NCBI GenBank assembly: GCA_014281115.1
Contig: JACONQ010000002.1
Span: forward strand, 3,100,001-3,164,000
Source of the DNA: Laburnicola sp. R22_1
Lineage: Eukaryota; Ascomycota; Dothideomycetes; Pleosporales; Didymosphaeriaceae
Direction: 5' to 3'
DNA: 64,000 bases
This document shows positions 12,315 through 23,399 of this stretch, piece by piece. Under the pieces are notes generated by a model. It was not told where the DNA came from and did no database searches. It saw only the letters and a list, made by a program, of their open reading frames with translations. Each line of letters begins with the position of its first letter. Positions within the stretch are counted from its first letter, which is position 1. The position numbers and the translations under genes are program-made.

Positions 12315-12549
12315 TGTCAGATTTGATAGTGTTCTGTCACTTTGAGATAATATATTAATGAGAATTGATGACTGTGATGATTGATTGTAATGGAGAAGCC
12401 CAGCTATCGCAAGAAGTTTCTATCTATGCTAAGGCCCTTGTACTATCTAGGATAGTACAGGGGCAATGCAAAACAGTAGTGCGCCAGCCTCCTCAGTGTA
12501 TTTCACAGAGAGATTATCACTGGAATGCACAGTGACCGTCTATCTGACA
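12315..12549 (-). repeat. Copia 5' LTR
   Basis: This 235-bp LTR begins TGTCAGATTTGATAGTG and ends CTATCTGACA. It lies 42 bp upstream of the gag ATG in the minus direction. Differences from the other LTR are at the fourth base, near the middle (AATTGATG, TAATGG, CGCAAG) and at TATTTCACAG. Confidence 0.92.
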
Positions 12550-14559
12550 ATAGAGCTATAAAAACTATATAGCTAATAGTAACTTATAGTTAACGCAAGT
12601 TATAAGTTAGTAGTTATAGCTAGCTTCAGCCTTAGGCGAATTAAATGGCGCAGATGTGTTATATAGAAAGCAGCTTTTAAGTCTATTGTGAACTGATACT
12701 ATATTCGACAGTTAGATGTTATTTTTACCTTTTATGGTAGAAAGAAGTGGCTTAAGATAGGTATGCTGTCACGGAGTGTTTACAAGGAAGACGGAGTTTT
12801 TTTAGCGGCGCAGATGTAGTATAGGGAAACAAGCTCCAGCGTCCTAGAGATTCCTACAGCTCTTGGCGTCTTTTAACAGATTTCCCTTCCACAAAGACAG
12901 CATTCTAGATTTATGTCTTAATTCTAATCACTGAATATTTACTACTATGACGCAAACTAGATTATGGATGAATATCTACTAAGTTATCTGTATAGTAGAT
13001 TGCTAAAGGTGGATGGTTGTAACTCTATAGTACACCTGTGATGAGAAGACGCTAGTTTTTGAAACCCAGAAGTGACTGGGTCCCTAGTTCGTAACCGCTA
13101 GATATTGGCTGAGTGTACGGCTGTGAGCGCACACGTATTGTTATTAAGATATGGAAGAGGTCATAAATATCAAAGAAACCCTGTGGCGAAGCTTTTTGTG
13201 CTGGGCTAGACAAAAGGCACATATGGCTAACTGCTTACGTATATCTTTGGCAACCATTGAGTATAGTATCTGATAGAATCTCAGTTAGGATCAAATGATT
13301 GTGAACTGCTACACTTCGCCGTTGCGCAACATATCTGCGGTATTGTTGCTTTCTACTCCTCTATACTTCTAAGTAAACCTAGGATTTACTAAGCGCTTGT
13401 TCAATTGTTGCAATAGTAAACTGTTGCTTGCAACACCGCTGCGTCATCGCGACTAACCAAAGTGTGCATTAGTTGATCTACAAGTGCGCGCCACGAAACA
13501 ACCAGCTTTCTTCAAGCTTCCACCCTTAATATTGATATTTATTTGGAAACCACTTGCCGTTTACAGGGACAATAGGTAGGTAATAGGGGTAGCCGTGACC
13601 CATAGTGCGCCAACTCCACTTAATATTCTATTGATAGAGCCAGAAGTGGTGACTCAGTAACTCAGCGAGTTGGGTAACTAGGATAGCTAAGATAAGTTTT
13701 AAAGGGCCGAAATCTCCACTATTAATTAGATTGAATCTGTTATAATTTTAAGGTTGTGTCTGGTATCGAATTACATAGGTATTTCCTGCAGATAGGTATC
13801 TTAATATTGGATACACTAGATGATGCAATTATTAGTGTGCGATTCATGCCATTGACTTCATAAAATCCGCTGTGTGAGATTACGTAAAGCGCACGTGAAT
13901 AGTTACACCCCAGGGCCACTGCTGGGCATAGCTGAATCGACGTGCTTGACAGACATTCAACGTAGATAATGAATATACTATAGTATAATAATTTTGTCAA
14001 TAGTACAATTTTCGCTTTAGAACAATACCTATAGTGCTAGTTGCCATCATAGTGTTTGGAGTGTGCCTCGTAACAATGAGTAGAATCTTCTTGGAGGAGA
14101 GAAAAAGTCATTCGCATAATGGCATGGATAATGATATTACACATAGCCAAGAACAGGAGGAATCTGGGGCACGAAAGTGTTCTATGGCTTCTAGGGGGGT
14201 TGGGTAACTGAAGGACTGAGGACGTGGCGTCACCTTTTGGTGAAATACCTGTATAGGGCGGGGCTGAATTTTTTATGGACCCTGTTTCTCCCAAAATCTG
14301 GAAAATTTCATATGATATGTAAGCCAGATGAATGCGCACGTCTGGTAGGAAATAAATCATAAAATAGCGTCTTACTTAGCATACAACGCTAACGTAATAG
14401 TAGACCTAATCCTTTCTGTGTATGTACGCCGCGCAAACCAGGACGCCCTGTGATAATTTACCAAGACTCCAACAAATGTGTATTGCTCCAGATTAGGACC
14501 AAGGACGTTAAACTATTATTTATTACTGGGAAATTGATGTGACTTTGAGTGATGCTTAA
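12550..14559. other. Decayed DNA, including a continuation of the older Copia
   Basis: The first 100 bp or so continue the older Copia on the minus strand. A motif like GGCGCAGATGTRKTATA occurs twice (about 12643 and 12812). Beyond 12900 I recognise nothing. Two open frames of 86 and 107 codons on the minus strand (13740-14000 and 14037-14360) show no domain and no credible gene structure. Confidence 0.4.
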
Positions 14560-15565
14560 GCTGCGGAATCGAATTGGCTGTTCGCCGAATCTTGGCCTGC
14601 TTGATGTTTGAGTATGAAACTTGATGGTAAGAGCGATAGACTGACCTGGATTTGCCTTTTCATAGTTGAAGTACTTGACAAAACGATAGTATCCTGTAGC
14701 AAGGGCACTACCTAATAGAGGACCGACCTAATATATCCAGTGATATCCCAGAAACTGCGTGCTCACAATAGCAGGACCAAAACTCCTTGTTGGATTTAGT
14801 GATCCTCTGGTATAGGATACACCTTTATGGCGTTAGCTTACTATTCCCATCTAGCAGGCTGTATATGAGAATGTTTACGTACCCCCCATCATGGCAACCA
14901 ACAGCGCTAGACCACTACCGACTAGCGTGATGAATGGGTCCTTGCTTTTCTCAGCTGCAAGCATCAATACCACAAAGACTAGCTCCGCAGTTATGAACAT
15001 CTTGATGAAGACACCCTGTGCGACGCTGGTACTAGCTGAGAGCGTTATGTTACAGAGTGCGATATCTCCTGGAAACATTGCCTAGACGAGACCGCTAGTG
15101 GCTATGCTAGCAAGAAGTTGGGTTGGGACGACAAGGAATAAGGATTGGACTGGTGGCAGCGTTCCAGCCAGCACCATACCAAATGTTACCTGAATCGTGT
15201 GAACCAGCTTTGTTTATCGTTAATCTATTTGGAGTGTACTTACTGCGGGATTGAACCCCCCCTCCGCTGATTTGATAGAAGGCCTAAATATTTACTAGCA
15301 AGCTGAATCTATACACTAACGTAGTGAAGATGTTCTGCTGGCTACTAGGCCCTCCAGTCTCTAGCGCAGTCTTGCCTGAATATGTGTATAGCATTATCTA
15401 ACATACGAAAGCAATGTAGAGGAACAAAAAAGTGCCAACAAATTCGCCTGTTACAGCAATAAAATGCGCCTGCATGGGACTAATGTGGTTTGCATGGCGA
15501 GGCTCCTTTGATGTATGGCCATTTTGCTTATGTCTTGATGGAAGGGGGATGTTAAGATGAGGCAT
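14560..15565 (-). pseudogene. Aquaporin (MIP family) pseudogene
   Basis: From the ATG at 15565 the minus strand encodes an aquaporin-like protein. The first membrane segment reads EFVGTFLFLYIAF, and the first pore motif region reads ISGGGFNPAV near 15250. A middle segment of 67 open codons (15078-14875) contains two hydrophobic helices and ends in a Gly-rich LLVAMMGGT. The second pore region reads GSLNPTRSFGPA, followed by HWIYWVGPLLGSALATGYY and a C-terminal KYFNYEKANPGQ near 14650. In-frame stops after the first helix, between the motifs and after SGLV break it. The second NPA box reads NPT, which some fungal aquaporins might tolerate. Coordinates at the 3' end are approximate. Fungal aquaporins conduct water or small solutes across the plasma membrane; this copy cannot. 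Confidence 0.78.
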
Positions 15566-16620
15566 GATTTTGTTGTGTTGGATGCGGCGTTTAGGTAAAA
15601 GAGTTCTTGTAGGCAGCCATCTAGAAAAGTTGTTGCAGATAGCTATATAGCAGAGAGTATTACTTTTTTTTCTAGACCCTGCTTCTTAGGGTAATAATAA
15701 TATCATAATTACTTTATATCCACGGACAATCCACATGTAAATAAAGCCATCCTGGCCTACGAGGCGGCGCTTAGTAGCCTCAGCTCCACGTTCTAACAAC
15801 ATTCTGAATTTTAAGAGGATGATCGCAGATCGATGCCCGGGAAGCAGGCTAGCGGTGAGAATGAATGACGCGCTTTAGCTTCCGCTTATCTAGCATGCAC
15901 ACACAAATCCGTTATAATCGCCGCGGAGGAAAGGCGCCAGTGTCGACCTTGTATAAAATTTTCAAACTTATTTCTCCGTGCTTTGTCGAAGCCATTCAAT
16001 CAGGATTATGCTTTCACGAGGCTCTGGAACCAGTTCTTCAAATAACGCATGTGATCGAATCGTTCTCCTACCCTCTGTTTCTCCGGCGGGTGCGAATCCA
16101 AATCGTGATAGCGAAAAGCGATTCTCTCTCCAATTACCGGGACCGAACGCCTGCGAAACGTTCCCGTGTGGGTGGACCGAAGTGATGACTGCCTCCAACC
16201 AAACCACCCGGCGTGGGTACTAGGTATGCAAAGCACTCATCTGTCAAGTAAAGGTTCAACCTCACGGACCATTCTCGCGAACCGAGGCGGCGAAAATTTG
16301 TGTGCTCTTCTTCCAAGCGATTAGAACATTGTTTAACTCAACGAATCCCATCTTTGAAACTGCGCGAGTAATCTCTTGACCCAGGGTGTCATTCGATAAA
16401 TTAATACTGTCAGTACGACTTCTCGGGGTCTAAACAAAGACTTTGTTCGTGCAAACCACATCCATTTGGATCTGCTTTTTGTAATTGCTCATGCGACTAC
16501 TGGGTTGGCTGGTACCAGAACTACCATAACTGGTGGATGGAGATTCGACGCTTCGAAAACGTGCTATCGTAAGTGGCTAAGGTTATCTTTGGGGTAATCC
16601 ACGATGATGTGTGACCGATT
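15566..16620. other. No gene recognised
   Basis: Only short overlapping open frames on both strands between about 15860 and 16320 are present, none with a recognisable domain, start context or splice pattern. The segment is less AT-rich than 1-12.6 kb. Confidence 0.4.
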
Positions 16621-16633
16621 GATAGATCAACGA

Positions 16634-16860
16634 ACGGTCTCGACCGAGACCCACAGACACTTCACAGTCAAATCACATGATTGAGGTACTTTTCGATTTC
16701 AGAAATGACGCCGTCATAGGTGAGCGCGTCATCAACTGGATCACATGTATTTATGTAATAAATATCTTGCACAGAGCTAGTACACAGAAAAATAGGTTAT
16801 AGATAGATTTTCTTTTACTATAGTATAGTTGCGGGATGTAGCTTTATTCACAAAAAAAAT
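16634..16860 (+). repeat. Repeat B, copy 1
   Basis: It begins ACGGTCTCGACCGAGACCCA and contains CACATGATTGAGG, GAGCGCGTCATCAACT, ATCACATGTATTTAT, GTACACAGAAAAATAGG and TATAGTTGCGGGATG. Copies at 17142-17440 and 32643-32785 share these blocks. It ends in a run of A. No coding potential is visible. Confidence 0.75.
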
Positions 16861-17141
16861 AGGTTAACGAAGAGTAACAAGTAGCACATGCCTGAAAATA
16901 AAATTTCGGCCCCGCCCTGTACGGGTATCTCACCAACAGGTGACGCAACGTTTGACTGTAAGGGTTGTTGAGCAGCACCGCTCGCGCCTCAGGAGGTTCC
17001 GCGGGTAGCTTTCCGTTGTTCATCAATCACCTCCGAAGAAGCCGTAGCAATGGGAGATGACAAGCAAATTTTAGTAGTTCAACATCTTGAGCTGGTATTG
17101 ATGACGTGTTGATTGTACGGCTGGACCCATTATCGGCCCCA

Positions 17142-17440
17142 ACGGTCTCGACCGAGACCCACAGGCACTTCACAGTCAGATCACATGATTGAGGAACTTT
17201 TCGATGAGCGCGTCATCAACTCAATCACATGTATTTAAGATTTTTTTTTGCTAAGAGCTGGTATGTGTGGCGTTAAATTAACTACCTAGGGGTAGAACGA
17301 CAAAGGCTTTCATCTCAAATAACATGACAAAAAAGCAGAGCCCCCTGCTTAGTAATCAAAAAGAGCGTAAAAAGGTGATTACAAAAAAATTTTACTATAG
17401 CATAGTTGCGGAATGCAGCTTTGTTTATAAAAAAAATTCG
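17142..17440 (+). repeat. Repeat B, copy 2, interrupted by repeat A
   Basis: The left part (17142-17261) and right part (about 17391-17440, TATAGCATAGTTGCGG onwards) match copies at 16634 and 32643. The 129 bp between them is repeat A. The block CACAGAAAAATAGGTTATAG of the other copies is missing here, so the insertion was accompanied by loss of about 20 bp. After both copy 1 and copy 2 a TTCGGCCCC block follows, so a longer duplicated unit may exist. Confidence 0.7.
17262..17390 (+). repeat. Repeat A, best preserved copy
   Basis: It runs TATGTGTGGCGTTAAATT ... GATTACAAAAAAA and serves as the reference for this family. In the orientation of the copies at 3886, 4741 and 5656 the 3' end is ...TTAACGCCACACATA. 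The 36307 copy stops earlier at the other end, which fits 5' truncation. Confidence 0.75.
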
Positions 17441-17540
17441 GCCCCAAGTCCTATACCCCGTTGGGGTGCGGAACAGACGTTGCGAGTGTCGAATTTCTAG
17501 CTGAAACGCCTGCTTCTTCCATATGGCCCGAGAAAGTAAC

Positions 17541-18994
17541 ACATTGACGGTGCTAAAGATGTACGTTTATGGTGGGAGAGCTGCAGAACGGGGGAGTTAC
17601 CCGAAGCTCGAGGTTACAAGGTGATGGATGCGCTCGGCGTACGTGATGATGACGTCGCCTGGGTATGATGTCCGGAAATACCGATTCAAACCACTGTGAA
17701 CGAACGTCGTTGCTGCAGGAGATAACCAACCTATTTCTAGTGATATAAATGATTTGTCCTCAATGTGTAGAGAAATTAAAACGCTGAGGTAAAATCAAAT
17801 ACAGTAAGACCACCATATCCCAATCGGAAGCCATGGATTGACTGACCCAATCAATGTACGGACTTCAATGCAATTGTTTTATGAACACATACTGTATTTT
17901 TGATTCGATGTACTTTTATTCTCCTATCCTGGGCCACGTGCCATGATAAAGGAATGTGTGAGTCCTATTCTACGGACCGTTCATGTCGTAGGTTATCGAC
18001 TCGCCGAGGTCTTTCTAAAACTTTCTACAGACCGCTACTGAAAACCTAATTGAATTTGCCTCAACCAGCAGCTTATGCTCACGCAGGATGCAGATTCAGT
18101 TCCAATCTAGACAACGGGCAATGTGCACGCATTAGTCCGCCTCTACAGCGTGATCAGTGACCAGATGTTCGTCAGCAGCCCTACGCATATCAACCCCACG
18201 TTGTATAGACAGTCTGACTGCGCATAAACGCTGAGTATGACCCAACTTAAACCTGACAAATATTATTGCTTAACTTCCCCGCGGTTGCTTAACAGCTACA
18301 AAGCGCGAAGGTAGATGTCTTCCACGCTGCACTTTCCTCGATCCTCTTTTGCGATTGCACCGATTCAACAGCTGAAAATGCTCTAATCAACGCTCCAGAT
18401 AGCGATGCTAGAAGATAGGTCTCCTCTCAACGAACTCTGAGATTTACGTCCTGCCTGTGGCGACGAAAGGCAACCTCACTCTACTCTGTCCGTGACCGAT
18501 GATGTAAGCTTACTTATAGAGATACCTCTGACTTAAAACGCCATGTTTAATGGTCACTACGAGAGTCACAGCCTTTTTCGAAAACTTTATTAACTCACCG
18601 TGGACCGTGGCAATCCAATGGATCGCGAGCGAGAGCAATATTCACCCCAACGGGACTCTTCATAGTCACGTGAGACGCACGCCCGTTACACTTGACGAAG
18701 ACAGTGTGCTTTATCATCACATCGTGGTTGTGATTTGGAGACAAGATTGGCGCACGCGTGCTGAGTGGCTTTCTTCAGCTCACCGTTTGGCTTAAAGGGC
18801 CTTCCGTCAGACGACGACGATGATGACAGTCGGATTCATGCGGTCGTCACTCTTGCCACGCAACCTCATTGAAACACAAAGCATAAAAGCCAGGCTCTTC
18901 GCACCTATCCAAATACCATCCAGCTCGCAATCCGAACATCCTCAACTCCAGCTCACCTTCCAGACAACGCACTCGAACACCTCTCACCACCACC
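17541..18994. other. No gene recognised; promoter side of the next gene
   Basis: I see no convincing gene. One 81-codon open frame on the plus strand (18550-18795) has no recognisable domain. A TATA-like CATAAAAG lies near 18881, about 110 bp before the ATG at 18995. Confidence 0.4.
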
Positions 18995-19416
18995 ATGCCC
19001 TTCATTGCTTTCACACCCCTCCTCCTCGCCGCCCTCGCAGCCGCCACCCCAAGCAGCCCGCTCCAAGACCGCCAGGCTCCCTCCGTCCTAGCCACCTTCT
19101 ACACCAGCGGCGGCTGCAACCAACCAAACGACATCATCCAACGCGTCACCTTGACCCAGGACACGGCACCATGCCACAACCTCGATCCCGCCGGCGCCGG
19201 CGTAGTCGGCTGCACCGAATTCACCGCGAGCACATTGACTCGTCCCAGTAAGTTCTAGGTAGCAAGTAGCATCGAATGCCGGTTATTCTAACATGGCTTT
19301 CAGTCCAAGTCGGCAACGGGCCTGACTGCATGGACGTCAACAACTACGTCTTCAACCCCGATATCCCCTCCAACAACAAATTTGCGCAGGACTTCCAATC
19401 GTATAGGTTCATTTGA
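18995..19416 (+). CDS. Small secreted protein, function unknown
   Basis: Two exons, 18995-19247 and 19304-19416, join through a GTAAGT...TTTCAG intron to give 121 residues. The N-terminus (MPFIAFTPLLLAALAAATPS) is a clear signal peptide. The mature part has few residues of recognisable type but includes Cys at TSGGCNQ, APCHN, VGCTEF and PDCMD, so two disulfides are possible. The intron-exon join keeps the frame (ATC formed across the junction) and ends with TGA at 19414-19416. I recognise no family. Small secreted Cys-containing proteins next to repeat-rich DNA are often candidate effectors in plant-associated fungi; that is inference only. Confidence 0.65.
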
Positions 19417-19645
19417 GATTGCGGGTTGCGACTCACTCGTTGTGCCCCAGGGGGAGGGTCTCGGAGGCACTCAAGAGGGACGGATGGGATTATGGCGACG
19501 CTGTCTTTACAGTCTTTCTTGTAACGTTATCGCACGATCGTTCTAGGCTACGGCTGTAGATTCTCTCTGCATTGCTCGCGCAAATCAATATACAAGTAGT
19601 AGAGACATTATAATTATGTAGTTACGCAGTTTAAAGCTTTTTTCT

Positions 19646-19853
19646 AGCACCCCTATAGCTTTCCATAATAGCGTTATACCATATACTAAGAGTGCGCGAA
19701 GTCTTCTTAATTATAGTTACACAGTTTTATATAGTTGCATAGTGTATTACTATGCACTGCTTTACCTCGATTCACTGCGTTTCCAGCACCCTCACTGGGT
19801 GCCCTAACAGCGTTGTACCGTGTACGAAACGCGCGCGAAGTCTTGGTCTTGAT
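19646..19853 (+). repeat. Repeat family 2, two partial copies in tandem
   Basis: Two pieces (19646-19716, RIP-altered, and 19755-19853, well preserved) share AGCGTTRTACCRTRTAC and GCGCGAAGTCTT. The second starts GCACTGCTTTACCTCGATTC and has CACTGCGTTTCCAGCACC. Other copies lie at 45832-45960 (reverse) and 46794-46893. No coding potential is visible. Confidence 0.7.
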
Positions 19854-20002
19854 AAAAAAAACTCGCGACCCTCTAGCAAGAACAACAACTACATACCACA
19901 GCCCATAAAAAGCCAAGAAAGTGACTATAACCCCCCGAACCGCAAAGCGAAGCATCACAAACACCTCTATATGCTATCTGGCCCAACAACCACATGCAAA
20001 GT

Positions 20003-23000
20003 TTACTCACTATCTGCATCCAACCGATCATACCTATTCCCCAATCTATACGCCAAATCCGCCTGATCAACCCCCTCATGCGTCGCCTTGATATACCGCT
20101 TAAAAGCCGCACTCATACCCACCACCTGACTCAAATGCGCCTCCGTAACCTGAGGCACGCCCTCCTCCTCAGGCGCACCCTTTTCCCTAGCGGTCCTAGA
20201 ATCCGAGATTGCGAGGGCGACCGCGGTTTGGAATGCTACAAAGTGCGCATGTTAGATCTCAGTTTGGATGCCGCGCGCAAATGGGAGACGAGAAAAGGCC
20301 AAAGAGCAGCTTCTTACCATTGCGTATCTCCCTTCCATTCCACTGCAACTTCTTGACGTCCTCGCTCTTCCTCACATAGAGCTTGGCTTCGTACTCGTAC
20401 TCGATTCTTGGGTCTCCGCTCTTGTGGTTTGTTTTCAGCTTTCGGAAAAACATCTCCCAGATCTGGTCACGGGCTTTGTCGTCTAAAGGATCGTAACCGA
20501 TGGACACGTGTATGCGTGAAAGAAACGCTTCATCGAATTGGCCTACCCTGTTGGTGGTGAAGAAGAGGATACCCTCGAAGTAGTCAAGCGCGCGTAGGAA
20601 GACTGCAGACATATTAGTAAATTGCTACGAGACGCGAAGCGAGGGAGGGTAGCGAATACTTGATACAACGCTGTTGCGCCTCATGTCATTAGCAGAGCGT
20701 CGTTCGAGATAGACGTCGGCTTCATCAAGTAGGACGATGGCGTCCCATGCTGTTGCATTTTTGAAAAATCGAAGGAGGTTTTTTTCGAGCTCGATGGGGT
20801 CGTGGCCAAGGTCAGCTGCAGTGATACTGAGTAATGGTCGCTTGGTATATTCCGCAACCGATTCTACGTCAGTTAGACGAGGCTTTTGTGTTTGGACGAG
20901 AGACGTACCAGCTGTGAGTGTTTTGTCAGTTCCAGGAGGCCCATGTAGAAGGAAGATCTGACCTTCGCCTTTCCCGCGAATGAAGTCGACACTATAAAGA
21001 TCGGCTTGGCAATCTCTTTCTGTATATGTTCGTGCAATAGCCTTTATAGTGGTCTTGTTGCTTTCTGGACGCAAGACGAGTTCATCAATCGCGCTTTCGG
21101 CCAACACTGGCTCTGCCAGACCGTTCAAGTCGAGTATATCTATTGTGATCAGCGCATGGGGGGTTTTTTCTTTAAAAAATGAGAGCACTCACCATAAGAA
21201 CGTTCCTTGAGCACAAATCCAAACATGTGGGACATACACACCAAGGCCTGGTGATCGGTCAAGCCCTCTGCTTGACTAGGCGTAATTGAATCATAATCGC
21301 CAAAGGCAGTTGCAATACAGACCCCCTCGCTACTATCGATATTGTTGCACCGCGAACACTCGCATCGAGGCGCCCTGGCTCGCTCTCCTAATCTCTCAAG
21401 CGAGGACCCCAATTCCCCCCCCCCCGGCGGTGGCGGTGGTGGCTGCGGAAATCCTGGCGGTGGCGGTCCCGGTGGTGGAAAATCATTGTCCTCCAAATTC
21501 CAGTGTAAAGCAGCAGATCGAAACTCTGGCAAGATCCAGGGTGAAGACTGGTGTTCGACTACCACCCGAGCTCGACTATACTGCAAGGTATTAGTATATG
21601 AATAGTCTCTCCACATGTAAACTCCCAAGATAACAGTTCGTGACATTGTCCATTCGGAGCATACATATCCTAGGGTATGCCTGTGACTACATGTCGCCGA
21701 TCTTTTATCCTGATCTAGTAACTCACCTTTCGCCAGCCCTGCTTGAGCCCTGTCCCCGTGTATTCGAGGAAGGTTGGGCCTTTAGTAAAGCGGAAAAACT
21801 TCCTCCCTCTCTCGATGAGTTCTTTCCGTAAGGCACCGTGGTCTACGTTGTCGTGGAATTCAGTAGGGAAGAGAGGAAGCGAGGTGATTTCGCGTTCGCC
21901 GTCGAAGACCGGAACGTCTACAGTTCGACCTCTTCTTTTGATTTTGTTGCCATTGTACACCAAATTCCATACGCGAACAGTGTAGCTTCTTGCTACAAAG
22001 TGCCAATAATTGTAGTCGATGCCTCCGGACACTAGATCGATCACGTAAGCATTGAGCTGTCCGTTCTCCTGCACGTAGACATCGGTCCCAGGTTTCAAAA
22101 GCAACCAAAGACCAGCGAATGTCGTCGTAGGTATCTTTCTCGTCCATCTTTCCTCTATAGAATGAAGTTTTACAGCTGGTTCATTTTCGAGATAGCGGGA
22201 CAGGATGTCTATATGCTTGTCGCATTCAGCGTTGTACTCTTCAGTGTGGTTGGCTCGTGATCCGTTCGTGCTTCCCTTCAATTCAAGTAGTTCTTGTCTA
22301 TAGTGGTAAAGATCTCTGAACGGAAAAGGAAACAAGCCATCCGTGAAAGATTCACCATCTTTCCCAAGAGGTGAGTTGGATGAATATCTGACTATCGATC
22401 TGAGGGCGTTGAGCAACAGTTGAGATCGTATGTGTAGCTTCTTTGGCTTCACCTTGTCGTCTACCTCCAGGGTAAAGTCCTCGAGTTGATCTGACAGTTT
22501 ATCTTTCATTGAGCCAAAGATGACTTCGTTTATTTCCTCGAGGACGGGACTCAAACGGTCGCGGGACTTTGACTTGTCTAGACCTACGGGATCATTATAC
22601 GACCTGCTCTCAAGAAAGATGTTCTGGGCTCCTAGTGCGAAGCGATTCTTCTCGAAAAAGTCGATTCTATACTTCACACCGGTCTGATATTTGGAATCTG
22701 GTAGTTTTCCAGGAGACGTAGCATTTTCCAGCGGAGACGGCGGAGGCATTGGATGCTTTTCGGACGCGAGCTGAATGGTTATAGTATCGAAAGGTTTGAT
22801 GACCCTGTGCCAGTGATCTGGGAGGATGATCGACCCTCGTCCGTTTGATAAAGTAAATTTCCCCTCTTCTACTTCTTTCTCCGCACTTTCGTTTCCATCG
22901 TAGGTGAGCATGATAGCATCTTTCATACACTACAAAGTTCGCACAGTTAGCTTGTATTAAGTGTCATTAACAAGGAAAGTGTACTTACGGCCCATTTGGT

Positions 23001-23399
23001 GCATAATGTCCATGGAATCATGAATGAACCTCCGAGCCAGTGTTGCAGGATCAGCGTTCGGGTATCGCGGAACTCAGAACACCAAGGTCCATGGCGCACT
23101 GCATCAGTCATAGTTGTATTGTCATTGGACACATCGCCATGGTCCGTATGCTTCCAACTCGCGATGACTAGGCCATCTCCTTGTCGTGTGATTTGGCATT
23201 GTGGCTCTCCCGAAAAATCATCGCCTGCGCTGAGAGACGACTCATGGCCCTCCTCTTTGTGAGCGCGGGCGTGACCAGCTCGTAGATTTGTATCGCTGAG
23301 CACTGTGCCAGCAACCGAACTGGTGTCGTTGAGACCCTCCAACGTTGGTTCAGCCTGGTGAGGTGAGCCCTCGGTTGGCTGTACTGTTTCCGCTGCCAT
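20003..23399 (-). CDS. AAA+ ATPase of the fungal DUF7025 type, altered Walker A
   Basis: Seven exons (23399-22989, 22929-21727, 21580-21193, 21139-20909, 20863-20660, 20602-20318, 20235-20003) give 984 residues; every junction has GT-AG and keeps phase. Residues about 1-137 are polar and disordered. About 150-540 form the large region seen in fungal AAA proteins (DUF7025-like, with IDYNYWHFVARSYTV and FDGEREITSLPLFP). A Pro/Gly-rich linker (about 585-610) follows, then an AAA ATPase core: Walker A at about 734-741 reads GPPGTDKT, Walker B IVLLDEAD at about 787-794, then a sensor-type FTTNRV and a C-terminal lid. The family normally has GPPGTGKT, so an Asp replaces the Gly before Lys. These proteins resemble BCS1-type ATPases in the core, but their role is not known. 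ATP binding may be weakened. Gene structure is otherwise intact. Confidence 0.87.

Larger units (their letters stand above)
7185..12549 (-). mobile_element. Ty1/Copia LTR retrotransposon, full length, inactive
   Basis: Two 235-bp direct repeats, each starting TGTYAGAT and ending ATCTGACA, enclose a 4.9-kb interior coding on the minus strand. Interior order in the element's own direction is gag (12273 down), CCHC knuckle (about 11270-11230), integrase (about 10158-9850), reverse transcriptase (about 8515-8485) and the RNase H region. This integrase-before-RT order defines Copia. The two LTRs differ at five positions that I count, four of them transitions, so insertion was not very recent and mild RIP is likely. 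I see no clean 5-bp target duplication (CTTAT on the left, ATAGA on the right), perhaps because of later mutation. Confidence 0.9.

Noticed and set aside
7180..12554. A 5-bp target duplication for the Copia element
   Set aside because: Left flank CTTAT and right flank ATAGA do not match, so I do not claim one.
13740..14360. Minus-strand open frames of 86 and 107 codons
   Set aside because: No domain, no splice pattern, and they lie in decayed DNA. Their length is expected by chance.
15860..16320. Cluster of overlapping frames on both strands (60-106 codons)
   Set aside because: No common protein emerges when frames are joined, and no domain is seen.
16636..16652. GGTCTCGACCGAGACC as a regulatory palindrome
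   Set aside because: It is the start of repeat B and recurs at 17144 for that reason; the central four bases are not symmetric.
21286..21605. Plus-strand Gly-rich or Pro-rich frames opposite the AAA gene
   Set aside because: They are the antisense of the Pro/Gly linker of the AAA ATPase.
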